This document shows positions 1 to 8,162 of a stretch of DNA of 52,881 bases, one piece after another (position 1 is the stretch's first letter; the number at the start of each line of letters is the position of its first letter). The position numbers and the translations under genes were made by a program. The stretch is from Bacilli bacterium (GTDB lineage Bacteria; Bacillota_I; Bacilli_A; ML615J-28; CAG-698): contig JAFSVH010000059.1 of assembly GCA_017450215.1 (NCBI GenBank), positions 1 to 52,881 of the forward strand, given 5' to 3'. The notes under the pieces are model-generated. The model was not told where the DNA came from. It was given only the letters and a program-made list of their open reading frames with translations, and searched no databases.

Positions 1-269
1 AGATTGTTAATTCTTTCATTACAGTAAAAGACATTAAAGATGATTGCTTATATGATAGAAGATTATCTAATGGAATGATAGAAGGATACAATACCACTAT
101 AGAGCAACTTCAATTTAATGCAAAAGGATATAGCAATTTTTGGAGAATGAGAAATAGAATAATTTATGTTATTAACAAAGATTATAAAATAATTGATGAT
201 AAACCTATTCCTGTAAAAAAAGAGAATAGAGTGCCTAAAAACAAAAAAGAAAACAAAAATAAAGAATAA
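1..269 (+). CDS. ISL3-type transposase, C-terminal end (runs off left edge)
   Basis: The frame is open from the first complete codon at position 3, so the gene begins outside the window. The visible 88 residues contain RRLSNGMIEGYN followed by AKGYSNFWRMRNRI. This is the pattern of the end of the DDE domain in ISL3-family transposases, where a conserved 'SNG-x-EG-x-N' precedes 'GY-x-NF-x-x-x-RNRI'. The catalytic acidic residues would lie outside the window except for the Glu of MIEG. The tail is Lys-rich and ends in TAA. The family call rests on this short motif only; the element may or may not be intact to the left. Confidence 0.7.
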   Translation, partial: IVNSFITVKDIKDDCLYDRRLSNGMIEGYNTTIEQLQFNAKGYSNFWRMRNRIIYVINKDYKIIDDKPIPVKKENRVPKNKKENKNKE

Positions 270-299
270 AAGGAGGATAAAAATCCTTGGGTAACAATA

Positions 300-343
300 G
301 TTAAAAATGTCCTAATTGGTTTAAAATGACCAATTAGGACATT
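300..343 (-). terminator. Strong hairpin terminator between transposase and GHL10 lipoprotein
   Basis: A perfect 15-bp stem (306-320 with 329-343) encloses an 8-base loop. Read on the minus strand it is followed by a run of five T, so it fits a Rho-independent terminator for the lipoprotein gene. It may also stop the transposase transcript from the other side. Confidence 0.7.
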
Positions 344-350
344 ATCTTCT

Positions 351-455
351 ATCACTAGAATTCTTGATAATGCTCATCACCCTACTTCTTGAGAGAGAGC
401 ATTTATGCTCATAAAAATAAAATAATAATCTTAAATATCACTAGAATTCTTGATA
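351..455. repeat. 19-bp direct repeat of the lipoprotein gene 3' end
   Basis: ATCACTAGAATTCTTGATA occurs at 351-369 and again at 437-455, 86 bases apart. The second copy is the last codons and stop region of the lipoprotein gene; the first lies beyond the gene. The stretch between holds a small hairpin GAGCA-TTTA-TGCTC near 397-410. This looks like a partial duplication of the gene end. Confidence 0.6.
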
Positions 456-3013
456 GAGCCATTATTATTAGATTCTATTGCATCAGCCATAGTCTTAGGT
501 GCTGCAACTTTAGTTGTCCAATATTTATCATGAATAGTCTTAAGACCAGCATAGGCCATTTGATTACTATTTTGATAAGCATTGACAATAGAGCTATAAG
601 CATAGAATGATACACCTTGGCAGTTTTCTAATTTAGTAGTGTATAATACTTGATTTGCTACTTCTTGAGCTTGTGTGCCCCAAGAATAATTAGAACCATT
701 GTTATTGTTCATATATAATCCAATTCCACTATATAGATTTACTTTATAACCTGCTACTGCTTTATTCCACCAATCCATAACATCAGGGTATCCTGCACTA
801 GCATGAGTTATAGCCCAATAGCTTTGAGGTAGGATGTAATCAATCCATTCATGTCTAATCCAATTTAAAGTATCAGCATATAATGGACTACCATAATGAG
901 CATAACCAGATGTATTAGATCCACTTTCAACACTACCATTACCATTACGATAAATACCTGTAGGTGAGATACCTAATTGAACATGTCTATGATTTTCTAG
1001 ATTGTATGCTGTCATTGCATCATATAATTGCTTAATGAATAAATCTACTTGTCTTCTTCTAAAATTATCAATAGTTTCAGAATTACTTAATTTATATTTA
1101 TTAAATGAAGTAGAATCATCAACACCACTAATATAGAAATAATCATCAAAATGAATAGCATCAACATCATATTGCTCCATTACTTCTAAGCAAATATTTG
1201 TAATATAATCTCTTACTTCTGGAATAGCTGGATCTAAGATTACACCACCACTACTATTCATAAGCATATTATTAACATTACTAGCTGGGTTATTTGGATA
1301 ATTCTCCCAAGTTTTAGCCGTTTCAGCAAGTGATGTAGCACCACTTGATACAATACGATAAGGGTTTAACCATGCATGGAATTGAATACCACGCTTATGA
1401 CATTCACCAATAAACCATTCTAAATAATCCCATTCTTCAAATGATTCATAAGTTCCATAGCTACTCTTAATATAAGTCATCTTAGTCTTATAGAAGGCTT
1501 GATTATGAGTTCTAATATGGAAAATAATACAATTCATATTGAAATATTCTAATACATCTAAAACATCATTCAACCTGCTCATCATTGTCTCTTTATTAGT
1601 AGATGGTGACCAGTCACCAGCAAAACTACTAATCCAACAAGCACGAAGTTGCTCTTCTTTTTGTAAATAGAAATCAGGAATTAAAACAGTCGTATTAGAA
1701 TTACGATATTTAACTGCTTTACCATCATATTCAAGAGGTATCAAATTAACAATTGTGTTATCTTGCCACTTAGCAACTAAAGTAATGTTAAAGTTGAAGA
1801 AATATTTATTAGATGTAAATAATACATCATTATAATACCAACCTAATAATCTATATCCATCTTTAACAGATTCTTCAAGTTCTATTGTAGAACCAACTTC
1901 AACCTCAAGTGGTTCAACTGGACTTCCACCATTAGAATCAAAAGTAATTGTATAAACATTTTTATTCTTCCAATTAGCAGTTAATTCTAAATCATAATAC
2001 ATATCACTAGTAATCTTAGTAATCTTATTACCATATTGATCAGTCCAACCATCAAACAATGGACTAAGTGGGGTAATAATATCAGTTTCAACTCCACTGT
2101 TATAAGTACTAATATAACTAATAGCAATATTAGGATAACCATAGAATACATCTTCTCCACCATACAAATCTATATATTGTTCTGGATTAGAAACAATATA
2201 ACGATAGAAATCTAAAGCACCATAATAATAATCATTACCACCAAAACGTTTATTTTCTTTACAAATATCATTCTTTACATAATCAGCTAAAACACCCCAT
2301 TTAGCTTTATATGTAGGATTGTTAAAGAAATAATTTGGATTATCAGAATCTAAATCATTATTATGAAGTAATCTATTAACTAAACCAACACTACCACCAA
2401 TATATTCACTCCATGATCCAGTTAAATCACCATTATCATCATAAATGAATTTATTTAATGATTCTTCAGGATTAACAAATTCATAAAATGCTTTTAAGAA
2501 GCCAATTACAAATTCAGTTTTAGAATTATAATCCCATCTACCGCCATTTAAATCGTATGTAATGCTGTATTGTTCTTTAATCTCACTATAGACAGCTTTA
2601 ACTGTCATGTCACTTGTGACATTAGTAAAATTCTTATCCCAAGATGAGAATTTTAACCCAGCTTTATCACTTACATTTGGAGCAGTTGCACTTTGTCCTT
2701 CTAAAACAGTTTCTTCTTTTAAGACAGTACCATCATCATCAACAAATGTAACTTTATAATATATTTCAACTTTAGGTTCACTTCTATCATAACCACAAAC
2801 AGTACAAACATCTTCAACAAAATTATGTCTACCTTGCTTGTATGTTTCATTACAAGTTGGATCAGTACATTTCTTAAAATGGTATTCTTCATCATAGCTC
2901 CATTCTTCTTCAAATGAATGTATATGATCAATCTTTATTTCACAGCCAATTAGGATTGATAAAAGAGCAAAACACACAACTAATAAACCTAATAATTTAA
3001 TTTTTATCTTCAT
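431..3013 (-). CDS. Lipoprotein with InlB repeats and a GHL10/DigH-like glycosyl hydrolase domain
   Basis: This 860-residue protein starts with a lipoprotein signal peptide (lipobox LIGC, Cys24) and is predicted to be anchored outside the membrane. A short Cys/His segment follows (about 40-75, ending CTVCGY). Then come InlB-type repeats (VTFVDDDG..., ITYDLNGG..., ITFDSNGG... each ending in an aromatic-rich strand) to about residue 415. From about 455 to 800 is a GHL10-type domain (DUF187 family) with RACWISSF, FHIRTHNQAFY, HAWLNPYR and VDAIHFDDYFY, where the DD pair is a candidate catalytic site. Members such as E. coli DigH cleave peptidoglycan glycan stripped of peptides. The ribosome site GAGGTAATTAT supports the start. 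Substrate is inferred from the family. Confidence 0.85.
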   Translation of the reverse strand: MKIKIKLLGLLVVCFALLSILIGCEIKIDHIHSFEEEWSYDEEYHFKKCTDPTCNETYKQGRHNFVEDVCTVCGYDRSEPKVEIYYKVTFVDDDGTVLKEETVLEGQSATAPNVSDKAGLKFSSWDKNFTNVTSDMTVKAVYSEIKEQYSITYDLNGGRWDYNSKTEFVIGFLKAFYEFVNPEESLNKFIYDDNGDLTGSWSEYIGGSVGLVNRLLHNNDLDSDNPNYFFNNPTYKAKWGVLADYVKNDICKENKRFGGNDYYYGALDFYRYIVSNPEQYIDLYGGEDVFYGYPNIAISYISTYNSGVETDIITPLSPLFDGWTDQYGNKITKITSDMYYDLELTANWKNKNVYTITFDSNGGSPVEPLEVEVGSTIELEESVKDGYRLLGWYYNDVLFTSNKYFFNFNITLVAKWQDNTIVNLIPLEYDGKAVKYRNSNTTVLIPDFYLQKEEQLRACWISSFAGDWSPSTNKETMMSRLNDVLDVLEYFNMNCIIFHIRTHNQAFYKTKMTYIKSSYGTYESFEEWDYLEWFIGECHKRGIQFHAWLNPYRIVSSGATSLAETAKTWENYPNNPASNVNNMLMNSSGGVILDPAIPEVRDYITNICLEVMEQYDVDAIHFDDYFYISGVDDSTSFNKYKLSNSETIDNFRRRQVDLFIKQLYDAMTAYNLENHRHVQLGISPTGIYRNGNGSVESGSNTSGYAHYGSPLYADTLNWIRHEWIDYILPQSYWAITHASAGYPDVMDWWNKAVAGYKVNLYSGIGLYMNNNNGSNYSWGTQAQEVANQVLYTTKLENCQGVSFYAYSSIVNAYQNSNQMAYAGLKTIHDKYWTTKVAAPKTMADAIESNNNGSIKNSSDI

Positions 3014-3042
3014 ATAATTACCTCAATTCTATCTTCATACTC

Positions 3043-3071
3043 ATTTTACAATAAACATTCAATAATCACAA
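3043..3071 (-). promoter_or_regulatory. Promoter of the GHL10 lipoprotein
   Basis: On the minus strand TTGTGA and TAAAAT are separated by exactly 17 bases, 30 bases upstream of the start codon at 3013. Confidence 0.6.
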
Positions 3072-3079
3072 ATAAAACA

Positions 3080-4516
3080 CTAATGGAATAAATCATTAAT
3101 TGTTAAAACATATTGATATAATGATGAATAATCATTTTTTCTTAAACCAAATGTAGTAATTAATGTATTTCTAATAATCTGCTTTTTATTTAAAAAATTG
3201 GATAAAGCTTTTCCTTTTCTTAATAATTTAAAATAATCTTCTTTATTTAGTAAATATTCATCACCATAAAACTTCATCTCACATAGATTCACTATATTAT
3301 CTTTTCTATCGATTATTAAATCTATTTGCGATTCAATTTTTCCATCTACAATATAAATGAACGGATAAAACACAGAACCGATAGCACTAATTTTAAGAGC
3401 CTCCTTAATCTGATGAATGTGATTAAAACAAACATTTTCAAATGATAAACCACGCCAAGAAACAATTTTCATGGATTCATAATTTACTTCAAAAAGATTC
3501 TCATCAAAGACTTCATTATTATCAACGAAATTTAAATAAAATAGACAAAACGGATCAATTAACTTATAATACATAGTTTTTCTATCTGAGGTTACAGGTC
3601 TATATTTAGTAATAAAGCCACTTGATGATAAAGCATTAAATAAATTTGTTGTTAGTTCACCTTCTTCAAGATTCAGTTCTTTAATAATCTCAGTTCTTGA
3701 ATATCCAATACTTTTCTTAAATAATAATTTTACAATCTTCATTATCAATTCAGGAGATTTAAAAGAAGATTTAAACAGTTTGTTAAATTCATCTCTTAAT
3801 GGTGCACCTCTTCTATAAAATATATTATCTATATTTTGAGGTAAAGAATATCTAGCATCAATGTAATCTAAATAAAAAGGAATGCCACCAAAAACCATAT
3901 ATGATTGAATTATGTCATATCTTGAAAATGAAATATTCTTTTCTTGAAAAAATTCTTCGCATTCTTTTAATGTGAAAGGAAGTAATTCAACTTCTTTTGT
4001 AATTCTATTATATAGTCCAGCATAATTGTTTAACATTTTCTTTGTCATCCAGGCATTAGCACTTCCACAAATAATTAGCATTATATTTTTATCATTAGCC
4101 CAACTATTCCAAAATGATTCTAGTGCATTAACGAATTTAGAGCCATATGTATCAAGCCATGGTAGTTCATCAATGAAGACCACTTTTCTTTCATCTTTTG
4201 ATACTTCAAGCAAATCTTCTAATGCATAAAAAGCTTGAAACCAGTTAGAGATTTCTCTATTGCCATCATAGCCATATCGAGATAAAGACTCTTTGAAATG
4301 GTTTAATTGATCAATAGTTGTAATTCTCTCATTTGTATCTTCATTTATAATAGAAAGTGCTGTATGCTTAAAAGTATATTTAGATGAGAATAATTTGTTA
4401 ATTAAAAATGTTTTTCCAACTCTTCTTCTTCCAAACACGCAAACAAACTCTGGATTATTCGATTCAAAAATTCTTGTTAATTCTTCTACTTCTCTTTTTC
4501 TTCCGATTAATCGCAT
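3080..4516 (-). CDS. Archaeal-type P-loop ATPase with C-terminal DUF234-like region
   Basis: This 478-residue cytoplasmic protein opens with LIGRKREVEEL and a Walker A motif GRRRVGKT (residues 29-36). Walker B is KVVFIDELPWL near 113-123, and LIICGSANAWM is a sensor-like strand. These are features of the 'archaeal ATPase' (ATPase_2) family. The C-terminal half carries a winged-helix-like stretch and a DUF234/nuclease-like segment with EMKFYGDEY and IDLIIDR, typical of this family. Function in the cell is unknown; the genes are patchily distributed and often solitary. It stands alone here between its own promoter with repeats and the lipoprotein promoter. The start is supported by TAGGAGGG upstream. 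Confidence 0.85.
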   Translation of the reverse strand: MRLIGRKREVEELTRIFESNNPEFVCVFGRRRVGKTFLINKLFSSKYTFKHTALSIINEDTNERITTIDQLNHFKESLSRYGYDGNREISNWFQAFYALEDLLEVSKDERKVVFIDELPWLDTYGSKFVNALESFWNSWANDKNIMLIICGSANAWMTKKMLNNYAGLYNRITKEVELLPFTLKECEEFFQEKNISFSRYDIIQSYMVFGGIPFYLDYIDARYSLPQNIDNIFYRRGAPLRDEFNKLFKSSFKSPELIMKIVKLLFKKSIGYSRTEIIKELNLEEGELTTNLFNALSSSGFITKYRPVTSDRKTMYYKLIDPFCLFYLNFVDNNEVFDENLFEVNYESMKIVSWRGLSFENVCFNHIHQIKEALKISAIGSVFYPFIYIVDGKIESQIDLIIDRKDNIVNLCEMKFYGDEYLLNKEDYFKLLRKGKALSNFLNKKQIIRNTLITTFGLRKNDYSSLYQYVLTINDLFH

Positions 4517-4543
4517 AATAACCCTCCTACTTTTTACATATAC

Positions 4544-4572
4544 ATTTTATCACAACTAATAAAACTTAGCAA
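4544..4572 (-). promoter_or_regulatory. Promoter of the DUF234-type ATPase
   Basis: Minus-strand TTGCTA and TAAAAT are spaced by 17 bases. The -35 box abuts the inverted-repeat units at 4574-4684, so the repeats are placed where an operator would be. Confidence 0.6.
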
Positions 4573-4573
4573 C

Positions 4574-4684
4574 AAAAATCCGAAGTTTCGGAAGAAATTT
4601 GTCGTGAAACTTCGGAATTTGGCACTAAAACAGGGTAAAAATCCGAAGTTTCGGAAGAAATTTGCCGTGAAACTTCGGAATTTG
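4574..4684. repeat. Two copies of a 48-bp palindromic unit (four CCGAAGTTTC boxes)
   Basis: Units at 4574-4621 and 4637-4684 differ by one base. Each holds CCGAAGTTTC and its reverse complement GAAACTTCGG, 16 bases apart, so the boxes lie at 4580-4589, 4606-4615, 4643-4652 and 4669-4678. The start-to-start distance of units is 63 bases. The GC-rich boxes stand out from the AT-rich surroundings and lie just upstream of the ATPase promoter. They could be an operator or a mobile-repeat remnant. Confidence 0.85.
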
Positions 4685-4700
4685 ATTTTTAAAAGGCAAA

Positions 4701-4723
4701 ATAAAAAACTCCTAAAAGGAGTT
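4701..4723 (-). terminator. Terminator of rpmG
   Basis: AACTCCT and AGGAGTT form a 7-bp stem with a 3-base loop (4707-4723), followed on the minus strand by TTTTTTAT. Confidence 0.8.
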
Positions 4724-4768
4724 ATTTATTGAATAATTATAATAATTAAGATTAATCAATTATTTAAA

Positions 4769-4936
4769 TTATTTCTTAGTCTTTTCTTTGTGTAAAGTTT
4801 GTTTTTTACATTTTGGACAATACTTCATTAATTCAAGACGTTCAGTTGTTGTCTTCTTATTCTTTTCTGTTAAGTAATTTTCACTATTACATTCAGTACA
4901 TCTTAATAAGAAAGTAACACGTTTTTCACTAGCCAT
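4769..4936 (-). CDS. rpmG: 50S ribosomal protein L33
   Basis: A 55-residue gene missed by length cut-offs. It encodes [20 protein letters not shown] with a second Cys pair YCPKCKKQT, giving the CxxC...CxxC zinc-binding form of L33 (C+ type), and a basic C-terminus. L33 sits in the large ribosomal subunit near the E site. The start follows TAGGAGGAATAAT, and the gene has its own promoter and terminator, so it is a single-gene unit. Length and motifs match the family fully. Confidence 0.95.
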   Translation of the reverse strand: MASEKRVTFLLRCTECNSENYLTEKNKKTTTERLELMKYCPKCKKQTLHKEKTKK

Positions 4937-5008
4937 ATTATTCCTCCTAATATGATTTATTAATTAATAATTAATATATTAATTACTTAAATCACTCTTA
5001 CCTTTACG

Positions 5009-5037
5009 ATTATACTCTTTTTATACTATATTTGCAA
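5009..5037 (-). promoter_or_regulatory. Promoter of rpmG
   Basis: Minus-strand TTGCAA and TATAAT are spaced by 17 bases, about 70 bases before the rpmG start. Confidence 0.65.
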
Positions 5038-5151
5038 GAAAAAAATAATATATGTTTTATTCTAATAAGAAAGAATAGAGATAATTAGATTAAATTAACC
5101 TTATAATTAATTATAATAATCATAAATATCAGAACTTATGATTAAAATCAC

Positions 5152-5180
5152 TTGTCATATATTTCCTACTATGTTATAAT
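5152..5180 (+). promoter_or_regulatory. Promoter of the HTH gene and ispG
   Basis: TTGTCA and a perfect TATAAT are spaced by 17 bases, 25 bases upstream of the start codon at 5206. No other promoter is evident before ispG. Confidence 0.75.
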
Positions 5181-5205
5181 CTTATAAGAATGTGAGGGAT
5201 ATGTA

Positions 5206-5655
5206 ATGGAATATAATTCAAATATTGAAATGATTATAGTTAAGGAAGATAAAGTTAACATTGTTAAGTTAACCAGAGATGAAAAGAAAAAATTGAAGAT
5301 TGTGAAAAGATTGCTTCAAGGTGAATTCAATGGAACTAAAGCAGCACAAATGTTAAAGGTGACAACACGTCAAGTAAGAAATCTAAAACGTCAAGTTTTA
5401 AATGAAGGTGATGAAGGTGTTGTACATAAAAACAAATATAATAAACCTGCTAATACATACGATGAAGAAATCAGACAAGCAATAGCAAGATTATATCGTA
5501 GAGAATACAAAGGAATGAACTTCACTGAATTTGCAAAAGAAATACAAGAAAAATATAATTTTGAACAATCAAGAAGTACAATTTATAATATCTTAAGAGA
5601 AAAACATATTCGTTCTCCACAAAGAAAAAAGAATCTAAAGAAAAAATCAAAATAA
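5206..5655 (+). CDS. HTH DNA-binding protein resembling the N-terminus of an ISNCY/IS1202-type transposase
   Basis: This 149-residue basic protein has a helix-turn-helix (about 30-60: LQGEFNGTKAAQMLKVTTRQ, then VRNLKRQ). HKNKYNKPAN and a second helical DNA-binding region ending RSTIYNILREKHIRSPQRK follow. This order matches the first third of ISNCY-type transposases, which then continue into a DDE integrase core. Here the frame stops in a Lys run exactly where the core would begin, and no core follows. It has a good promoter and ribosome site and ends 12 bases before ispG, so it is probably expressed with it. It could be a captured DNA-binding domain acting as a regulator, or a harmless remnant. 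Function is unknown. Confidence 0.7.
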   Translation: MEYNSNIEMIIVKEDKVNIVKLTRDEKKKLKIVKRLLQGEFNGTKAAQMLKVTTRQVRNLKRQVLNEGDEGVVHKNKYNKPANTYDEEIRQAIARLYRREYKGMNFTEFAKEIQEKYNFEQSRSTIYNILREKHIRSPQRKKNLKKKSK

Positions 5656-5667
5656 TATGGAGTTAAT

Positions 5668-6735
5668 ATGAGACGTCTAACAAGAGAAATAACAATAGGT
5701 AAAGATTCTTCTTCTAGAATTAAAATAGGAGGGAATAATAAAATAGCCATACAAAGTATGACCACAACAAAGACTAAAGATGTTGCTTCTACTGTTAAAC
5801 AAATCAAAGAACTTGAAAAATTAGGCTGCAACATCATTCGTGTTGCAGTTTTTGATTTAAATGATGCAAAAGCAATAAAAGAAATAAAAGAGCAAATCAA
5901 TATTCCAATTGTTGCTGATATTCATTTTGATTATAAATTAGCTTTAGCATCAATTGAAGCTGGAATTGATAAATTAAGAATCAATCCTGGTAATATCGGT
6001 TCTATTGATAAAATTAAACAAGTAGTAGATAAATGTAAAGAAAAACAAATCCCAATTAGAATTGGAGTTAATATGGGTAGTTTAGATAAAGAAATCGAAG
6101 CTACATACGGAAGAAATGCAAGAGGTCTTGTTGAAAGTGCAAGAAAGCATGTAAAAATCTTAGAAAATTTAGATTTTCATGATATTGTATTATCATTAAA
6201 AGCTAGTGATGTATTAACAACAATTAAAGCCTACAAAATAGCTAGTGAAGAATTTGATTATCCTCTTCACATTGGTGTGACTGAAGCAGGACTAACCTTC
6301 AATGGTCTAATTAAGTCAGGGATTGCTTTAGGAGATCTTTTACTTAATGGAATTGGTGACACAATTAGAATATCATTAACTGATGATCCTAAATATGAAG
6401 TACTAGCTGCAAAAGAATTATTAGCTAATTTAAATTTATATGATAAAATCACTTTAACATCTTGTCCTACCTGTGGTAGAACTCAAACCGACTTAATTCC
6501 ATTAGTTAATGAAATGCAAGATTTCATTAACACATTACCAAATGTAAAATTACATGTAGCAATGATGGGTTGTGCTGTCAATGGTCCAGGTGAAGCAAAA
6601 GATGCAGATATAGGTATTGCTTGTGGAAAAGATGAAGCATTATTGTTTAAAAAAGGTGAAATCATTAAAAAAGTAAAAAAAGATGAAATAATACCAACAT
6701 TAAAACAAGAAATATTAAATATGATAGAAAAATAG
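5668..6735 (+). CDS. ispG: 4-hydroxy-3-methylbut-2-enyl diphosphate synthase (flavodoxin/ferredoxin)
   Basis: This is the penultimate enzyme of the MEP isoprenoid pathway. It converts methylerythritol cyclodiphosphate to HMBPP with a [4Fe-4S] cluster. The 355-residue length is normal for the bacterial two-domain form. The N-terminal TIM barrel is shown by IQSMTTTKTKD and RVAVFDLNDA, and VADIHFDYKLAL and RINPGNIG are family signatures. The cluster ligands are in SCPTCGRTQTDL and MGCAVNGPGEA near the C-terminus. The gene follows the HTH gene by 12 bases and ends at a strong hairpin. It implies that the organism makes isoprenoids through the MEP route. Confidence 0.97.
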   Translation: MRRLTREITIGKDSSSRIKIGGNNKIAIQSMTTTKTKDVASTVKQIKELEKLGCNIIRVAVFDLNDAKAIKEIKEQINIPIVADIHFDYKLALASIEAGIDKLRINPGNIGSIDKIKQVVDKCKEKQIPIRIGVNMGSLDKEIEATYGRNARGLVESARKHVKILENLDFHDIVLSLKASDVLTTIKAYKIASEEFDYPLHIGVTEAGLTFNGLIKSGIALGDLLLNGIGDTIRISLTDDPKYEVLAAKELLANLNLYDKITLTSCPTCGRTQTDLIPLVNEMQDFINTLPNVKLHVAMMGCAVNGPGEAKDADIGIACGKDEALLFKKGEIIKKVKKDEIIPTLKQEILNMIEK

Positions 6736-6739
6736 AATT

Positions 6740-6778
6740 AATCCTCCTTAATAGTCAAATTAAGGAGGATTATCTTTA
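6740..6778 (+). terminator. Terminator after ispG
   Basis: A 13-bp perfect stem (6740-6752 with 6759-6771) with a 6-base loop is followed by a T-rich stretch. Confidence 0.8.
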
Positions 6779-6815
6779 TTTTATAATAAATAGTAACGAA
6801 ATAATACAAATATTA

Positions 6816-7868
6816 TTAATTAAAATATTCAACTAATTGAACAAAATTTTTAAATCTTGGTAAAACAAACACTAATTTTCCGTATCCATTTCTTTTGATT
6901 ATGTTTTTCTCAATCAATCTACTTCTATAATTTTGATAATTACTTTCAGTCATATTTAGAGATTTTGCAATGTCTTTAGCTTGACCATCTTCATTTTTCG
7001 CAATAGCAATGCATACATTCTTTTCCATATTTGTTAAATCACTCCAAATAACATTATATCCATTATTACGTAGATAAGAATCATATTTAAATAATAATTC
7101 ATCATTAACTTCTTTTTTATCGCTTTCATAAAGAAGAAAACCTAAAACCTGATAAGCAAAAGCATAACCACTAGTCAATTTTGAGAAAGCAGCTGCCTGA
7201 ATAAAAGATACATTTAATATTTTTTGGTATTCTTTCGCAATTTCTACTTCATCTAAAGGTAATAATTCAATTTTAGGAGTTCGTGATAAAAAGCTAGATG
7301 AATCACTACTAATCAAAGCATTGATATTATGATTCAATCCTGTCATAAGCAAGAACAAATCATAATTCTTGCCTATCATTGATTGATAAAAATTAGCGAA
7401 TTTTTTCATATTATTAGTTAATGATACTTCATCGATAGTTATCAATACTTTCTTCTTATTCGCATTTGCTTTTTTTAATAATTGTTCAAAGATTATTTCT
7501 GTATTAGTTATTTTACTTTCATTCTTGATTTCTAATGATATAAATTTTGAACTAATATTCAAGGTCCAATCAAGGAATAATTTTGATTTTTTTCCTTCGA
7601 AAATAAGTTTTTCTGATAATGGACCAATCAATTCATCTTGAGAATTACCATCAATAACTATCCATTCTTTTCTTTGTCTAAGTTCTTCTGCTATTTTTCG
7701 AAGTAATACAGTTTTACCAGATCCTCTAATACCAGTAATAATATAAGCATATGTAGTAGGATTATTCATATTAAAAGTATTAATAATCTCTTGATATTGA
7801 CTATAACGTTCAATAATACTATATGGTGCTTTTCCAAACATTAAATTAAACGGATTATTATTTTTCAT
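6816..7868 (-). CDS. P-loop ATPase with C-terminal winged helix
   Basis: This 350-residue protein has Walker A GIRGSGKT (46-53) and Walker B VLITIDEVS near 140. LLMTGLNHN is a sensor-like strand, and ELLPLDEVEIAKEY is typical of ORC/Cdc6-like and archaeal-type AAA ATPases. Residues about 280-340 form a likely winged helix (WSDLTNMEKNVCIAIAK, then AKDIAKSLNMTESNYQNYR), so it may bind DNA. It stands alone, read from a promoter embedded in an array of GTTGCA boxes, which suggests self-regulation. It differs from the ATPase at 3080-4516 by lacking the DUF234-like tail. The cellular role is unknown. Confidence 0.8.
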   Translation of the reverse strand: MKNNNPFNLMFGKAPYSIIERYSQYQEIINTFNMNNPTTYAYIITGIRGSGKTVLLRKIAEELRQRKEWIVIDGNSQDELIGPLSEKLIFEGKKSKLFLDWTLNISSKFISLEIKNESKITNTEIIFEQLLKKANANKKKVLITIDEVSLTNNMKKFANFYQSMIGKNYDLFLLMTGLNHNINALISSDSSSFLSRTPKIELLPLDEVEIAKEYQKILNVSFIQAAAFSKLTSGYAFAYQVLGFLLYESDKKEVNDELLFKYDSYLRNNGYNVIWSDLTNMEKNVCIAIAKNEDGQAKDIAKSLNMTESNYQNYRSRLIEKNIIKRNGYGKLVFVLPRFKNFVQLVEYFN

Positions 7869-7933
7869 TTATAACCTCCAATAGTTTTAAAATAATAATG
7901 AATATAAAAATCTATACAACTTATAAAATATTG

Positions 7934-8056
7934 TGCAACTTTTCAAAACTTGTGCAAGTTTGTGCAACTTTATGCAACTTTACAAAACTTGTGCAACTTT
8001 ATGCAACTTTGTGCAACTTCAATAACATTATATAACTTTGTGCAACTTTATGCAAC
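7934..8056. repeat. Phased array of TGCAAC (GTTGCA) boxes upstream of the ATPase
   Basis: Exact TGCAAC boxes begin at 7934, 7963, 7973, 7992, 8002, 8012, 8041 and 8051, with a variant TGCAAG at 7953. Most lie within the phrase TGTGCAACTTT. Neighbour spacings are 10, 19 or 29 bases, close to whole helical turns, so the boxes face one side of the DNA. The array spans the promoter and leader of the gene that starts at 7868. There are no CRISPR-like unique spacers. Confidence 0.85.
8027..8055 (-). promoter_or_regulatory. ATPase promoter inside the GTTGCA array
   Basis: TTGCAT (itself part of a repeat box) and TATAAT are spaced by 17 bases on the minus strand, leaving a leader of about 150 bases before the start codon that carries further boxes. 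Confidence 0.6.
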
Positions 8057-8102
8057 TTTTTTTAAAAAATAAATATTTATAATTTATAATTTAATTTATA
8101 TA

Positions 8103-8134
8103 TAAAAAATGTAATCACTATTAAAGTGATTACA
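8103..8134 (-). terminator. Terminator of the 8163 lipoprotein
   Basis: TGTAATCACT pairs with AGTGATTACA (8110-8119, 8125-8134), with a TTTTTTATA tail on the minus strand. Confidence 0.75.
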
Positions 8135-8162
8135 ATTAATATATTAATTATAAAAATAATTA

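Noticed and set aside
7934-8056. CRISPR array
   Set aside because: Repeat units are only 6-11 bases at about 10-base steps, with no unique spacers and no cas genes nearby.
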